54,035 nucleotides of DNA from an uncultured Clostridia bacterium (GTDB taxonomy: Bacteria > Bacillota > Clostridia > Oscillospirales > Oscillospiraceae): contig CAMNQX010000012.1 in assembly GCA_946550725.1 (NCBI GenBank), positions 1-54,035 on the forward strand. The letters are read 5' to 3'. The translations under genes were made by a program, and so were the position numbers. Shown here in pieces: positions 32,336 through 40,956 of this stretch (position 1 is its first letter; each line of letters opens with the position of its first letter). The notes beneath the pieces were generated by a model. The model was not told where the DNA came from and ran no database searches. It worked only from the letters and a program-made list of their open reading frames with translations.

Positions 32336-32376
32336 AAAAAGGCCCGGTATCCCCATGGATACCGGGCCTTTTCTTA
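32336..32376. terminator. Bidirectional intrinsic terminator
   Basis: AAGGCCCGGTATCC pairs with GGATACCGGGCCTT across CCAT, with A and T runs outside. It separates the anti-sigma gene from the convergent MATE gene. Confidence 0.9.
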
Positions 32377-32388
32377 CATACCTTGCAC

Positions 32389-33717
32389 TTAATAGCTGTA
32401 CTTTTTTCGCTTTGCCAGCAGGAAGGCGGAGGTCACACATACGGCGCACACGTCCGCCACCACCACCGCCAGCCACACCCCGTCCAGCTTCAAAAAGATG
32501 GGCAGGATGAGGACGGACAGGCACTGGAACACCAGCCCCCGGAGGAAGGAGATCACCGCCGAAATGAGGCCGTTATTCAGCGCGGTGAAGAAGGACGAGC
32601 CGAAAATGTTGATCCCCGCCACCAGGAACATGAAGGAGCAGATGTGGAACGCCCGACGGGTCATCTCCATTAGACCCTGGTCATAGCCCACAAAGATATG
32701 GGCCAGGGGCGAAGCCAGCACCCAGGCCAGGGCGGTCATGGCCACCCCCACCCCCGCCATGAGCCGCAGGCTCTTTTGGAGGATGTTTTTCACCTCGGCG
32801 GAATTCTCCGCGCCGTAGTGGTAGCTGATGATGGGGGCGGTACCGATGGTGTAGCCGATGAAGATGGCCAGGAAGATAAAGTTGACGTACATCAGCACGC
32901 CGTAGGCCGCCACGCCGTCCTCCCCCGCCAGCCGCATGAGCTGGAAGTTGAAGAGCATACTCACCACCGAGCCGGAAATACTGCTCATCATCTCGGACGC
33001 ACCGTTGGTGCAAGCCTGGACCAGAGGTTTCACCTCCAGCTTTGTGGCACGCAGGCGTAAAATGCTGTCATTGGGCCGCAAAAAGTAGATGAGGGGCAGC
33101 ACGCCGCCCACCGTCTGGCTGATGCCGGTGGCCAGCGCGGCCCCGGCGATGCCCCAGCGGAAGCCCGCCACAAAGAGGGCGTCCAGGGCCATATTGGTCA
33201 CCCCGGCGCACACCGTGGCCAGCAGGCCCAGCTGAGGCTTTTGGGCGGTGGTGAGGAAGGTCTGGAACAGGTTTTGGAGCATGAACATGGTGTTGAAGGC
33301 CAGGACGATGCGCCCGTAGAGGACACAGTCGTCCACCATCTCCGCCGTCGCGCCCAGGGCCAGGGCGATGGGCCGCAGAAAGAGGATGCCCAGCACGGAG
33401 AGGACCACGCCCGCCGCCACGGTGGCGACCACCATCATGGTGAAGTAACGGTTGGCTTTGTCCGAATCTCCCTCTCCCAGCGTCTTACCCACCAGGGCGG
33501 AGCCGCCCGCGCCCAACATGAAGCCTACCCCGCCCAGGATCATGATGAAGGGGTAGATGAGATTGATGGCTGCGAAGGGAGTCTTGCCCGCCCAGTTGGA
33601 CACGAAAAAACCGTCCACCACGCTGTAAATAGAGGTGAACACCATCATGACGATGGGAGCGAAGCAGAACTTCAGCAGCCGGGAATAGTTGAAATGATCG
33701 GAAAGTTGGATAGACAT
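32389..33717 (-). CDS. MATE-family efflux transporter
   Basis: 442 residues from ATG 33717 (GAGG upstream). Twelve hydrophobic segments in the MATE arrangement; the first is at about residues 15-40 (FAPIVMMVFTSIYSVVDGFF), with the loop MLGAGGSALVGKTLGEGD. Members export drugs or metabolites using Na+ or H+ gradients; the substrate cannot be predicted. Transcribed alone, with an unusual structured leader upstream. Confidence 0.92.
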   Translation of the reverse strand: MSIQLSDHFNYSRLLKFCFAPIVMMVFTSIYSVVDGFFVSNWAGKTPFAAINLIYPFIMILGGVGFMLGAGGSALVGKTLGEGDSDKANRYFTMMVVATVAAGVVLSVLGILFLRPIALALGATAEMVDDCVLYGRIVLAFNTMFMLQNLFQTFLTTAQKPQLGLLATVCAGVTNMALDALFVAGFRWGIAGAALATGISQTVGGVLPLIYFLRPNDSILRLRATKLEVKPLVQACTNGASEMMSSISGSVVSMLFNFQLMRLAGEDGVAAYGVLMYVNFIFLAIFIGYTIGTAPIISYHYGAENSAEVKNILQKSLRLMAGVGVAMTALAWVLASPLAHIFVGYDQGLMEMTRRAFHICSFMFLVAGINIFGSSFFTALNNGLISAVISFLRGLVFQCLSVLILPIFLKLDGVWLAVVVADVCAVCVTSAFLLAKRKKYSY

Positions 33718-33934
33718 ATAAAAAACCTCGTAGAGTTCGCCGCCCGCAGGCGGCGAAGATGTATGATTATGTTTTCCGGCGACATGCGCGTCGGAAAACA
33801 TACTTCTCGGCCCACCAGTGTGCGAGCGCAGCGAGTGCGCGCAGGGGGCCGCAGCCTGCCGCCGGGGAAGGCCATTGGCCTTTCCCGGCGAGTAAAAAAA
33901 GGGCCGGTCCTCAGACCGGCCCTTCCTTGCTCGT
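33718..33934. other. Hairpin-rich intergenic region, 217 bp
   Basis: No gene. Four inverted repeats occur in a row: TTCGCCGCC/GGCGGCGAA (33736-33757), ATGTTTTCCG/CGGAAAACAT (33769-33801), a long stem CGCCGGGGAAGGCC/GGCCTTTCCCGGCG (about 33860-33890), and the terminator AAGGGCCGGTC/GACCGGCCCTT (about 33899-33925). A short GCGAGCGCAGCGAG motif lies between. The first two look like parts of a dispersed repeat or an RNA leader of the MATE gene; only the last is a clear terminator. Confidence 0.7.
33896..33926. terminator. Intrinsic terminator downstream of divIVA
   Basis: AAGGGCCGGTC pairs with GACCGGCCCTT around CTCA. In the leftward direction the stem is followed by TTTTTTT, so it ends the divIVA transcript. 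Confidence 0.88.
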
Positions 33935-34771
33935 TCAGTCGATCTCGAAGTCCTTGCCGAACTCCAAGGTCTTGCGGTCGATGCGCCGGGTAGGCGCGTC
34001 GTCCGCGGCCGGGGGCTGCTGCTCGCCCCGGCGTTGAGCCATCAGCTGCTCGTAAAGGCTAACCGAACTCTCTTCCACCGCCAGGGGGTCCGGATCGGGC
34101 GCCAAACGGCGGGGGGAGTGCTCTGCGTGCCCCTCCGGGGGCTGAACTGGGTGGTCTTCGGTGGAAGCGATGGGAGCGGCGGCGCCGTCGAAGGGGGGCA
34201 CGGTCTCCAGCATCAGGTCGGGATCACGGTGAAGATCCTCGTCCTCCAAAGCGACGGAACGCTCCACCGCGGCCTGGATATCCTCCACGGTGTGGTCCTC
34301 CGCCTTGGGAATGACAGGGACGACCAGCTGATCCAGCTGATCGAGATAGTCCATCTGCTTCTGGCAGACGGCACGGATCTGAGATTTATACTGCTCCACG
34401 GCGCGCTGGGCGGCCTGGAGCTTCTGGGCCTCGGCGCCCAGGCCCTGGCTCAGCTCACGGCGCATGGTCTCGGAGCTGCTCTCCGCCTGAGACAGCATGG
34501 CGGCGCACTTTTCCTCGGTCTCCTTCACCAGCTTGTCCGACATCTGCTGGGCGGCCAAAAACGCCTTGCGCATAGATTCCTCGGTGGACTGATACTCCCG
34601 GATCTTGCCCGACAGCACCCCCAGCTTCTGCTTCAAAAGGGCGTTTTCGTTAAAGAGCGTTTCGTAATCGGCGGTCAACTCGTCCAGAAAATCGTCCACC
34701 ATCGCCATATTATAGCCGCCGAAAGACGCCTTGCCAAAGGAACGCTGGGCAACCTCTTGTGGAGTCAGCAT
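33935..34771 (-). CDS. divIVA: DivIVA-family cell division/polarity protein
   Basis: 278 residues. The N-terminal lipid-binding motif (LTPQEVAQRSFGKASFGGYN) and the following coiled coils (about residues 30-75 and 85-160, with heptad patterns) are those of DivIVA/GpsB proteins, which mark curved membrane at septa and poles. The C-terminal half is acidic, Pro-rich and probably unstructured. GGAGGG precedes the ATG. It is the last gene of the yggS-sepF-divIVA group, 29 bp after sepF. Confidence 0.92.
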   Translation of the reverse strand: MLTPQEVAQRSFGKASFGGYNMAMVDDFLDELTADYETLFNENALLKQKLGVLSGKIREYQSTEESMRKAFLAAQQMSDKLVKETEEKCAAMLSQAESSSETMRRELSQGLGAEAQKLQAAQRAVEQYKSQIRAVCQKQMDYLDQLDQLVVPVIPKAEDHTVEDIQAAVERSVALEDEDLHRDPDLMLETVPPFDGAAAPIASTEDHPVQPPEGHAEHSPRRLAPDPDPLAVEESSVSLYEQLMAQRRGEQQPPAADDAPTRRIDRKTLEFGKDFEID

Positions 34772-34800
34772 ACCGATCCCTCCGTTACTCTTTTTTTAAA

Positions 34801-35292
34801 TCAGAAATTGTAGAGTCCGTTATTCTCCAGCTCGCCCACCAGGTCGCCCAGGATATCCACGTTGAAGGGGGTGACGATGTAGGTGCCGATGGCCACCTTC
34901 TTGATCTTGCCCTCGCTGGCGTAGGCCACGCCGGAGACGAAGTCCAGCAGCCGGCGGGCAACGTCCTTGCCCACGGACTCCAGGTTGAGCACCACCGTGC
35001 GCTTCTCCCGCAGGTGGTCGGCGATCTCGGGGGCGGTCTCAAAACGGTCGGGCTTCACCAGCACCACCTGAAGCTGAGTGGTGGTGTGGATGTTGACCAC
35101 CTTGTTGCTGCGGCGCTCGGCCTGGGTGTCAAACACGGAGGAGACAGGCTCCTGCTCCCGGGCGCTCAGACGCTCGGTGGCACGCTCGCGCTGCTTGCGC
35201 TCCAGTTTGGGGGCCGGCTCGAATTCCTCGTAATCGTCCTCCTCATCCTCATACGGGCGGGCCAGCCGCTTTAACTCGTCGATAAAGCTCAT
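34801..35292 (-). CDS. sepF: Cell division protein SepF
   Basis: 163 residues from ATG 35292 (MSFIDELKRL), the family-typical amphipathic start; the longer frame overlaps yggS. An acidic linker (about 13-60) is followed by the SepF domain (VVLVKPDRFETAPEIADHLR, TVVLNLESVGKDVARRLLDF, VSGVAYASEGKIKKVAIGTY). It binds FtsZ to the membrane and bends filaments at the septum. Gene order yggS-sepF-divIVA is the classic Gram-positive division cluster. Confidence 0.94.
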   Translation of the reverse strand: MSFIDELKRLARPYEDEEDDYEEFEPAPKLERKQRERATERLSAREQEPVSSVFDTQAERRSNKVVNIHTTTQLQVVLVKPDRFETAPEIADHLREKRTVVLNLESVGKDVARRLLDFVSGVAYASEGKIKKVAIGTYIVTPFNVDILGDLVGELENNGLYNF

Positions 35293-35341
35293 TCGTATAT
35301 TCCCCTTTCGGTTTCTCTTCTCATTTGTCGGCCGTGTTCTG

Positions 35342-36040
35342 TCAACCACGGGGGCCGAAGATCCCCGTGCCTACGCGCACCAGGGTCGCCCCCTCGCGCA
35401 CGGCGTCGGCAAAATCACGGCTCATTCCCATGGACAGACAATCAACGTCTTTCCTATTATCCACCATTTTATTAATTATGTCAACATAAATTTGGTATGT
35501 TTTTCGAAAAAATTTCCGGTTGCCCCCAACATCTTGTGCCGCGGGAGGGATACACATAACGCCGCGCAACCGCACACCTGGCAATTCCAGGACCTTTTCC
35601 GCCCCAAAAAACACCTCTTCCGGGGAAAAACCGCTCTTGCTCTCCTCCCCGGCGATGTTCACTTCCAGCAGGATATCCTGCACCCGGCCCAGGCGCACGG
35701 CGCAGTCGGACACCGCCTGCAGAAGATGGAGGGAATCGACGGACTCGATCAGGTCCACCCGGCCCACCACCTGTTTGACCTTGTTGGTCTGGAGATGGCC
35801 AATGAAGTGGACCTCCCGGGCGCCGTCATAGGCAAAGGCGTCCAGCTTCTGGGTCAGCTCCTGCACCCGGTTTTCCCCGCACACGGTGATGCCGGCGGCG
35901 ATGGCGGCCCGGACGGTCTCCGCGCTCTGGGTCTTGGTGGCGGCCTCCAGAGTGATCGAACCCGGGTCCCTGCCCACCTCCCGAGCCGCGGCGGCGATGG
36001 CCTCCCGGGTAACGGCGATGCGTTCTTCCAGCTGGCTCAC
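35342..36040 (-). CDS. YggS-family PLP homeostasis protein
   Basis: 232 residues from a GTG start that overlaps the stop of the gene before it. PLP-binding Lys in LEAATKTQSAE (near residue 36); CGENRVQELTQK, VHFIGHLQTNKVKQVVG, LLEVNIAGEESKSGF and SMGMSRDFADAVREGATLVR are the family blocks. It balances free PLP and amino-acid pools and is not known to have catalytic activity. Two of its strongest neighbours are sepF and divIVA. Confidence 0.94.
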   Translation of the reverse strand: MSQLEERIAVTREAIAAAAREVGRDPGSITLEAATKTQSAETVRAAIAAGITVCGENRVQELTQKLDAFAYDGAREVHFIGHLQTNKVKQVVGRVDLIESVDSLHLLQAVSDCAVRLGRVQDILLEVNIAGEESKSGFSPEEVFFGAEKVLELPGVRLRGVMCIPPAAQDVGGNRKFFRKTYQIYVDIINKMVDNRKDVDCLSMGMSRDFADAVREGATLVRVGTGIFGPRG

Positions 36041-37278
36041 AGGATCACCTTCCCGTTGTAAAGCTCTTGGTTGGACAGGATGACCGTGTCGCCGGGACGC
36101 AGGACCTTCCGGTTGGTGGCGGTTCCCCGCAGGAGGTAGAAGTCCTCCCCCTCCCGCACGATCTCCACGCTCTTGAACTCCGCCTGACGGCCCACCAGGG
36201 TGTAGACGCCCAGGGTGGTGGTGCCGTCGTCGTTGGTACGCACCCGCAGGGCCTTGTTGGGCACCCGCACCCCGGAAAACCGCTCAAAGATCAGAGTGGC
36301 GGTGCACATACGGGTCAGGGTGACCTGGCTGAGGTAGCGGTCAGAGGAAAACACGGCCATCCGGCGGCCGCCCTCGCTGCTCCCCAGCCGTTCCAGCTTC
36401 ATGGAGACCTCCTTGCCAAAATCCCCGGTAAAGGCCAGGGTGTACTTCTTCCCCTCCTCCAGCCGTTTGGCGGATGCGTCGTCCACCGAGGTGGCAAAAT
36501 ACCAGGTGGAGCCGGTAATGAGCTTGCCGATGGCGGTCTGGGACGGCTCCGTCCCGCTCTGCAGCAGCTGATCCAGCTGCCCCACGGTCAGTCCGTCCAA
36601 CATATCGGGGTAGAGCCGTTCCTCATAGCCGTCGGCCAGGCCGGAGAAGATCCCGCTCTGGTCCACCGTCACATAGCGGGTGAGCTGGCCGGAGGAATTG
36701 TTCAGCGCCTTTAGCCGCGCCTCTACCCCCGCCGCCGCCTGCTGGAGGGCAGACAGGCTCTGGGCGTTGGTGGTCAGGTCGCCGGTGCGCTTGAGCACCA
36801 GGCTGCGAAGGTCCAGCCCCTGCTCCTCCAGACCGCTCAGCTCCCCGTTGGAGGCCGAGGTCTTCAACTCCGCCAGGGTGGTGACCAGTTGGCTGTCCAG
36901 CTTGTTGGCGTCGCCCAGGGAGTCGTTTCGCCGCATGGCGTAGTTGAGCTGTTCCAGCTGAAGGCGCAGCTCCTTGGCCTCCCGGCGGTCCTGCATCGCC
37001 GTGGCGTTCTGGTACACCAGGGCCACCGCGGCCCCCGACGCCACCTTCTCCCCCTCCTGTGGGAGGATCTCGGACAGGTCGGAGCGACCCTCGATGACCG
37101 TCTCCCGGCGCACCACCACGCCGTCCAGCGCCAGGCCGTCGTCCATCTGGTAGGTGTATGTCGTCACCAGCTGATACGGTTCCGACAGCCCCTGCCAAAC
37201 GGTAAAGCCCAAGTAGGCCAATACGGCGGCGAACAGGGTCAGGATGACCACCCGTGTGACCAGGGTGCCTTGCTTCAT
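36037..37278 (-). CDS. HlyD-like membrane adaptor protein
   Basis: 413 residues. One N-terminal membrane helix (about 8-30, VVILTLFAAVLAYLGFTVW), a lipoyl-like/barrel region, and a central helical hairpin rich in Leu/Gln (about 100-200, AKELRLQLEQLNYAMRR). A C-terminal beta domain ends in VLRPGDTVILSNQELYNGKV. It fits HlyD/membrane-fusion adaptor folds, yet no ABC or outer-membrane partner is next to it. It sits between hfq and yggS and overlaps yggS by four bases. A wall or division-related role is possible; not shown. Confidence 0.75.
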   Translation of the reverse strand: MKQGTLVTRVVILTLFAAVLAYLGFTVWQGLSEPYQLVTTYTYQMDDGLALDGVVVRRETVIEGRSDLSEILPQEGEKVASGAAVALVYQNATAMQDRREAKELRLQLEQLNYAMRRNDSLGDANKLDSQLVTTLAELKTSASNGELSGLEEQGLDLRSLVLKRTGDLTTNAQSLSALQQAAAGVEARLKALNNSSGQLTRYVTVDQSGIFSGLADGYEERLYPDMLDGLTVGQLDQLLQSGTEPSQTAIGKLITGSTWYFATSVDDASAKRLEEGKKYTLAFTGDFGKEVSMKLERLGSSEGGRRMAVFSSDRYLSQVTLTRMCTATLIFERFSGVRVPNKALRVRTNDDGTTTLGVYTLVGRQAEFKSVEIVREGEDFYLLRGTATNRKVLRPGDTVILSNQELYNGKVIL

Positions 37279-37314
37279 AAGTACACGACCTTTCGCGGTG
37301 GGGATGGCCCGCCG

Positions 37315-37557
37315 TTACCGCTCCGCGCCCTCCTCCGTGTACTCCAGCTCCATGCGGCGTTCGGGAACGATGGTGGATACGGCGTGCTTGTAAATGACCT
37401 GCTGCTTTTCCTCCGACTGCACCACCACCATATAAGGGTCAAACCCAGTGATGTATCCTCGGATCTGGAAGCCGTTCATTAAAAATACGGTCACGGGCAT
37501 ACGGGCGGTGCGGCAGCGGGTGAGAAATGCGTCTTGTAGATTCTTTGCGGTCTTCAT
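37315..37557 (-). CDS. hfq: RNA chaperone Hfq
   Basis: 80 residues with an Sm fold. The Sm1 motif is VTVFLMNGFQIRGYITGFDP (about residues 22-41), and the Sm2 motif is IYKHAVSTIVP (about 54-64) with the conserved YKHAxS. A short acidic tail follows. Hfq helps small RNAs pair with mRNAs; in Firmicutes its role is often limited. It lies directly after miaA, a conserved order, and has GAGGAG upstream. Confidence 0.94.
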   Translation of the reverse strand: MKTAKNLQDAFLTRCRTARMPVTVFLMNGFQIRGYITGFDPYMVVVQSEEKQQVIYKHAVSTIVPERRMELEYTEEGAER

Positions 37558-37606
37558 GTGTCTATCGCTCCTCTTTGAATGTGGTTTGGCTCATGAGCCG
37601 CCGCCA

Positions 37607-38542
37607 TTATACCCCACATTCTTTGAGGAAAGCTGTCGAAAGAGATAAGGCGTGGGAAAAATTTGGCTGTTTTTCCCATCGGATCCAGAAGGTGTCCTGA
37701 TACCGCCGGAACCAGGAGAGCTGCCGCTTGGCATACTGCCGGGTGCGCAGCTTCACCGTTTCCACAGCGGCCTCCAGCGGCTCGTGGCCCAGTAGGGCGG
37801 CAGTCAGCTCCTTGTAGCCGATAGCCTGCATGGCCGTGGCGGTGGGGGGCACGCCGCTTTGGAGCAGCTGCCTGGCCTCGTCCGCCAGCCCTTGGGCCAT
37901 CATCTGGTCCACCCGCCGGTCGATGCGCACCCAAAGATCCCTGCGCTCCTGAAAGTCCAGGCCGATGCGGACGGCCTGGAACCGGGGGGGCTGTGTCCGG
38001 CTTTCCGCGCTCCACACCGACATGGGCTTGTCCGTCTCATAGTAAATTTCCAGCGCCCGGAGGATGCGCTTTTCGTCGTTGGGGCTGATCTCCCCCTGGC
38101 GGACGGGGTCCACCCGGCCCAGCTCGGCATAGAGCTTGTCCAGCCCTTCTTCGGCGGCCCGGGCGGCCAGCTTGTTTCGGACTTCCCCGGCAAAGGGGGG
38201 AAAGCTCCGCCCCGCCAGCAGGTTGTCAATATAAAGCCCGGTGCCGCCCACAACGAGGGGACGCTTGCCCCGGCGCAGGATGTCCTCCACCATGGGCGCG
38301 GCCAGGTCCACATAGCGGGCCACGGAGAAGTCCTCGGCTGGGTCGGCCACGTCCAGCATATGGTGGGGGACGCCCTCCATTTCCTCTGCGGTGGGCTTGG
38401 CGGTGCCGATGTCCATGCCCCGGTACACCTGCATGGAGTCGGCGGAGACCACCTCCCCGTCCAGCGCCTTGGCCAGGGCCACCCCCAGGGCGGTCTTGCC
38501 GCTGGCGGTGGGGCCGCAGACAACGATCACACGGTTATCCAT
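37607..38542 (-). CDS. miaA: tRNA dimethylallyltransferase MiaA
   Basis: 311 residues. ATP-like P-loop VVCGPTASGKTALGVALA, DSMQVYRGMDIGTAKPT (substrate loop), VVGGTGLYIDNLLAG, and the C-terminal TRQYAKRQLSWFRR. It adds a dimethylallyl group to A37 of tRNAs reading UNN codons. It lies between the rhomboid gene and hfq, each within 50 bp. Confidence 0.95.
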   Translation of the reverse strand: MDNRVIVVCGPTASGKTALGVALAKALDGEVVSADSMQVYRGMDIGTAKPTAEEMEGVPHHMLDVADPAEDFSVARYVDLAAPMVEDILRRGKRPLVVGGTGLYIDNLLAGRSFPPFAGEVRNKLAARAAEEGLDKLYAELGRVDPVRQGEISPNDEKRILRALEIYYETDKPMSVWSAESRTQPPRFQAVRIGLDFQERRDLWVRIDRRVDQMMAQGLADEARQLLQSGVPPTATAMQAIGYKELTAALLGHEPLEAAVETVKLRTRQYAKRQLSWFRRYQDTFWIRWEKQPNFSHALSLSTAFLKECGV

Positions 38543-38545
38543 GGC

Positions 38546-39133
38546 TCACCGCCGCCGGCGGGACATGAGAAAGCCCAAAAACGTACCGCACAGGCCGCCC
38601 ACGATGTGGGTGAGCTGGGAGACGCTGTCCTGGGCAGTGAACGCCGCCACCAGCTCGCCTCCCAGGTAGATCACCGCCACCAGGATCAGGGTGATAGGAA
38701 TGGCCCCGTCCCGCATCCCGGCCAAAGAGGACAGCATGATGAGCATGAACACCACGCCGCTGGCCCCCAAAAGGGCGGTGTTGGGGTCCCAGATGCAGTG
38801 GACGATGCCGGACACCAGAGCGGTAAACAGGATGCACCACAGCATGTTCCAGCTGCCGTACTTCTCCTCCAGGGGCGGGCCGACCACCAGCAGCAGCACC
38901 ATATTGCCCATATAGTGCTCCCAACTGGCGTGGCCCAGCACATGGCCGAACAGGCGCACATACCAGAAGAAGTCGCCGGGGGCAAAGCCGTACACGCTGA
39001 AAAACTTGGCGGTGGTCCAGCCGTTGGAAATGTTCCCTGCGATCCACGCAGCCAGAGCGAGGATGGTGAACATCAGGATCACCGGGGCGTTGAACTGGAG
39101 CTTGACCACTCTCTTTTGCATATCCCTCGCCAT
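38546..39133 (-). CDS. Rhomboid-family intramembrane serine protease
   Basis: 195 residues with about six membrane helices. The catalytic Ser lies in LLGASGVVFMLIM (GxSG motif) and the His in LTHIVGGLCGTFLG; an N-terminal GHASWEHYMGNMVLLLVVG gives the conserved His and Asn. A basic tail ends the protein. It cuts membrane proteins within the bilayer; the target is unknown. It begins three bases after cysS ends, so the genes are co-transcribed. Confidence 0.9.
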   Translation of the reverse strand: MARDMQKRVVKLQFNAPVILMFTILALAAWIAGNISNGWTTAKFFSVYGFAPGDFFWYVRLFGHVLGHASWEHYMGNMVLLLVVGPPLEEKYGSWNMLWCILFTALVSGIVHCIWDPNTALLGASGVVFMLIMLSSLAGMRDGAIPITLILVAVIYLGGELVAAFTAQDSVSQLTHIVGGLCGTFLGFLMSRRRR

Positions 39134-39136
39134 GGC

Positions 39137-40558
39137 TTACACCCGCTTCCACACCGGGCCTTGGGGGGTATCGGTGACCTCCACCCCCATCTCGGCGAGC
39201 TGGGCGCGGATGGCGTCCGCCTTGGCGAAGTCCTTGGCCTTCTTGGCCGCGGCCCGCTCGTCCACCAGGGTCTGGATCTCCCCATCTCCCTCGCCGGACG
39301 CGCCTGTGGCGGCCTGCTCCTTCTCCTGGAGGGCGGCGGCGTGCTCCAACAGCCGCAGGCCCAGCACCGTGTCGAAGGAGGCGATGAGGGCGCGCTTGGT
39401 GGCGTCGTTCACGTCCGCCTTCAAAACGTCGTAGAGGGCGGTGACCCCCAGGGAGGTGTTCAGGTCGTTGCCCAGCGCCTCGTCAAAGCGGGCCTTAAGG
39501 GGCTTCGCGCCCTCCTCGTCCACTGTGCCTTCCTCTGTGAGGGCGGCGATGCGGGCCACCAGCTTCTCGTAAGCGGCCTTGGCGTTTTCAAGGTTCTCCC
39601 AGGAGAAGGTCAGCGACTTGCGGTAGTGGCTCTGGAGGCAGAACAGGCGGTACACCATGGGGTCGAAGCCCTTTTCCTCCAGGAGGGAGACGGTGAGAAA
39701 CTCCCCCTTGGACTTGGACATTTTGCCGCCAGTGGTGTTCAGGTGGTGGACGTGGAACCAGTATTTGCACCAGGGATGACCCAGATACGCTTCGCTCTGG
39801 GCGATCTCGTTGGTGTGATGGGGGAAGGCGTTGTCGATGCCGCCGCAGTGGAGGTCCAGCCGCTCCCCCAGATACTTCATGGAGATGCAGGAGCATTCGA
39901 TGTGCCAGCCGGGGTAGCCCACCCCCCAGGGGGAATCCCATTTCAGCGCCTGGTCCTCGAACTTGGACTTGGTGAACCACAGCACAAAGTCCGCCTTATT
40001 CCTCTTGTTGGCGTCCTCCTCCACGCTGTCCCGCACACCCACGGCCAGGTTTTCCTCGTCGTGGTCGTTGAACACATAGTACTTTGCCAGCTTGGAGGTA
40101 TCAAAATACACGTTGCCCCCCGCCAGATAGGCGTAGCCCGTGTCCAGCAGCCTGGTGATGACCTGGATATACTCCGGGATCATCCCCGTGGCGGGCTGGA
40201 CCACATCGGGGGTCTTGATGTTCAGCTTGGCGCAGTCGGCAAAGAAGGCGTCGGTGTAGAACTGGGCGATCTCCATCACCGTCTTGTGCTCCCGGCGCGC
40301 CCCCTTGAGCATCTTGTCTTCCCCCGTGTCCGCGTCGGAGGCTAAATGGCCCACGTCGGTGATGTTCATCACCCGGGTCACGTCGTATCCCGCGTAGCGC
40401 AGGTACTTTTCCAGCACGTCCTCCATCAGGTAGGAGCGCAGGTTGCCGATGTGGGCGAAGTGGTATACCGTGGGTCCGCAGGTATACATACTCACCTTCC
40501 CCGGCTCATAGGGGACGAAGGCTTCCTTTTTATGGCTCAAAGAATTGTAAAGTTCCAT
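39137..40558 (-). CDS. cysS: Cysteinyl-tRNA synthetase
   Basis: 473 residues from ATG 40558 (GAGGAG nine bases before); an earlier ATG lacks a site. Class I features: zinc-binding Cys in SMYTCGPTVYHFAHIGNLRS (HIGN), WHIECSCISMKYLG and HCGGIDNAFPHHTNEIAQSE, then GGKMSKSKGEFLTV. A short insert-rich region lies near the C-terminus. It follows the cysE-VOC genes, tying cysteine synthesis to charging. Confidence 0.96.
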   Translation of the reverse strand: MELYNSLSHKKEAFVPYEPGKVSMYTCGPTVYHFAHIGNLRSYLMEDVLEKYLRYAGYDVTRVMNITDVGHLASDADTGEDKMLKGARREHKTVMEIAQFYTDAFFADCAKLNIKTPDVVQPATGMIPEYIQVITRLLDTGYAYLAGGNVYFDTSKLAKYYVFNDHDEENLAVGVRDSVEEDANKRNKADFVLWFTKSKFEDQALKWDSPWGVGYPGWHIECSCISMKYLGERLDLHCGGIDNAFPHHTNEIAQSEAYLGHPWCKYWFHVHHLNTTGGKMSKSKGEFLTVSLLEEKGFDPMVYRLFCLQSHYRKSLTFSWENLENAKAAYEKLVARIAALTEEGTVDEEGAKPLKARFDEALGNDLNTSLGVTALYDVLKADVNDATKRALIASFDTVLGLRLLEHAAALQEKEQAATGASGEGDGEIQTLVDERAAAKKAKDFAKADAIRAQLAEMGVEVTDTPQGPVWKRV

Positions 40559-40578
40559 CACTCGCTTCTCCTCTTTTC

Positions 40579-40956
40579 TCATTCGTGAAGCTCCATGGGC
40601 AGCCCGTCAGGGTCGTGGAAAAAGGTCATCCGCCCCCCGGTGAAGGGATCGGTGCGGATCGGCTCGCACGGGATGCCCCGGCGCTCCAGCTCCGCCGCCG
40701 TCTCCTCCACATTGTCCACCCGGAAAGCCAGATGGCGCAGGCCCTGTGCCTCCGGGTAATTGGGCCGCTCCGGCGCGCCGGGGATGGCGAAGATCTCCAG
40801 CTCTCCGTCTCCAAATTTCAGGTCCAGCTTCCAGTCTCCCCTCTGGGCGCGGAAATTTTCCCGCAGGACGGGAAACCCCAGCTTCTCCACATAAAACTCC
40901 TTGGCCCGTTGGTAGTCCGAGACGATGATGGCCACATGGTGCATCCTGTCAAGCAT
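40579..40956 (-). CDS. VOC/glyoxalase-family protein
   Basis: 125 residues made of two beta-alpha-beta-beta-beta units. Metal-site candidates are His in MHHVAIIVSDYQRAK, Glu in GELEIFAIP, His in GLRHLAFRVDN, and Glu in DPDGLPMELHE, as in glyoxalase I-like enzymes (GloA2/YaeR type). The substrate is unknown. It overlaps cysE by eight bases and precedes cysS. Confidence 0.85.
   Translation of the reverse strand: MLDRMHHVAIIVSDYQRAKEFYVEKLGFPVLRENFRAQRGDWKLDLKFGDGELEIFAIPGAPERPNYPEAQGLRHLAFRVDNVEETAAELERRGIPCEPIRTDPFTGGRMTFFHDPDGLPMELHE

Noticed and set aside
33823-33841. GCGAGCGCAGCGAG-type short repeats as a possible CRISPR or origin signal
   Set aside because: Only one short copy, no spacers and no regular spacing.
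37859-40345. A plus-strand open frame of 828 codons
   Set aside because: Antisense to miaA, rhomboid and cysS, all of which have clear family motifs.
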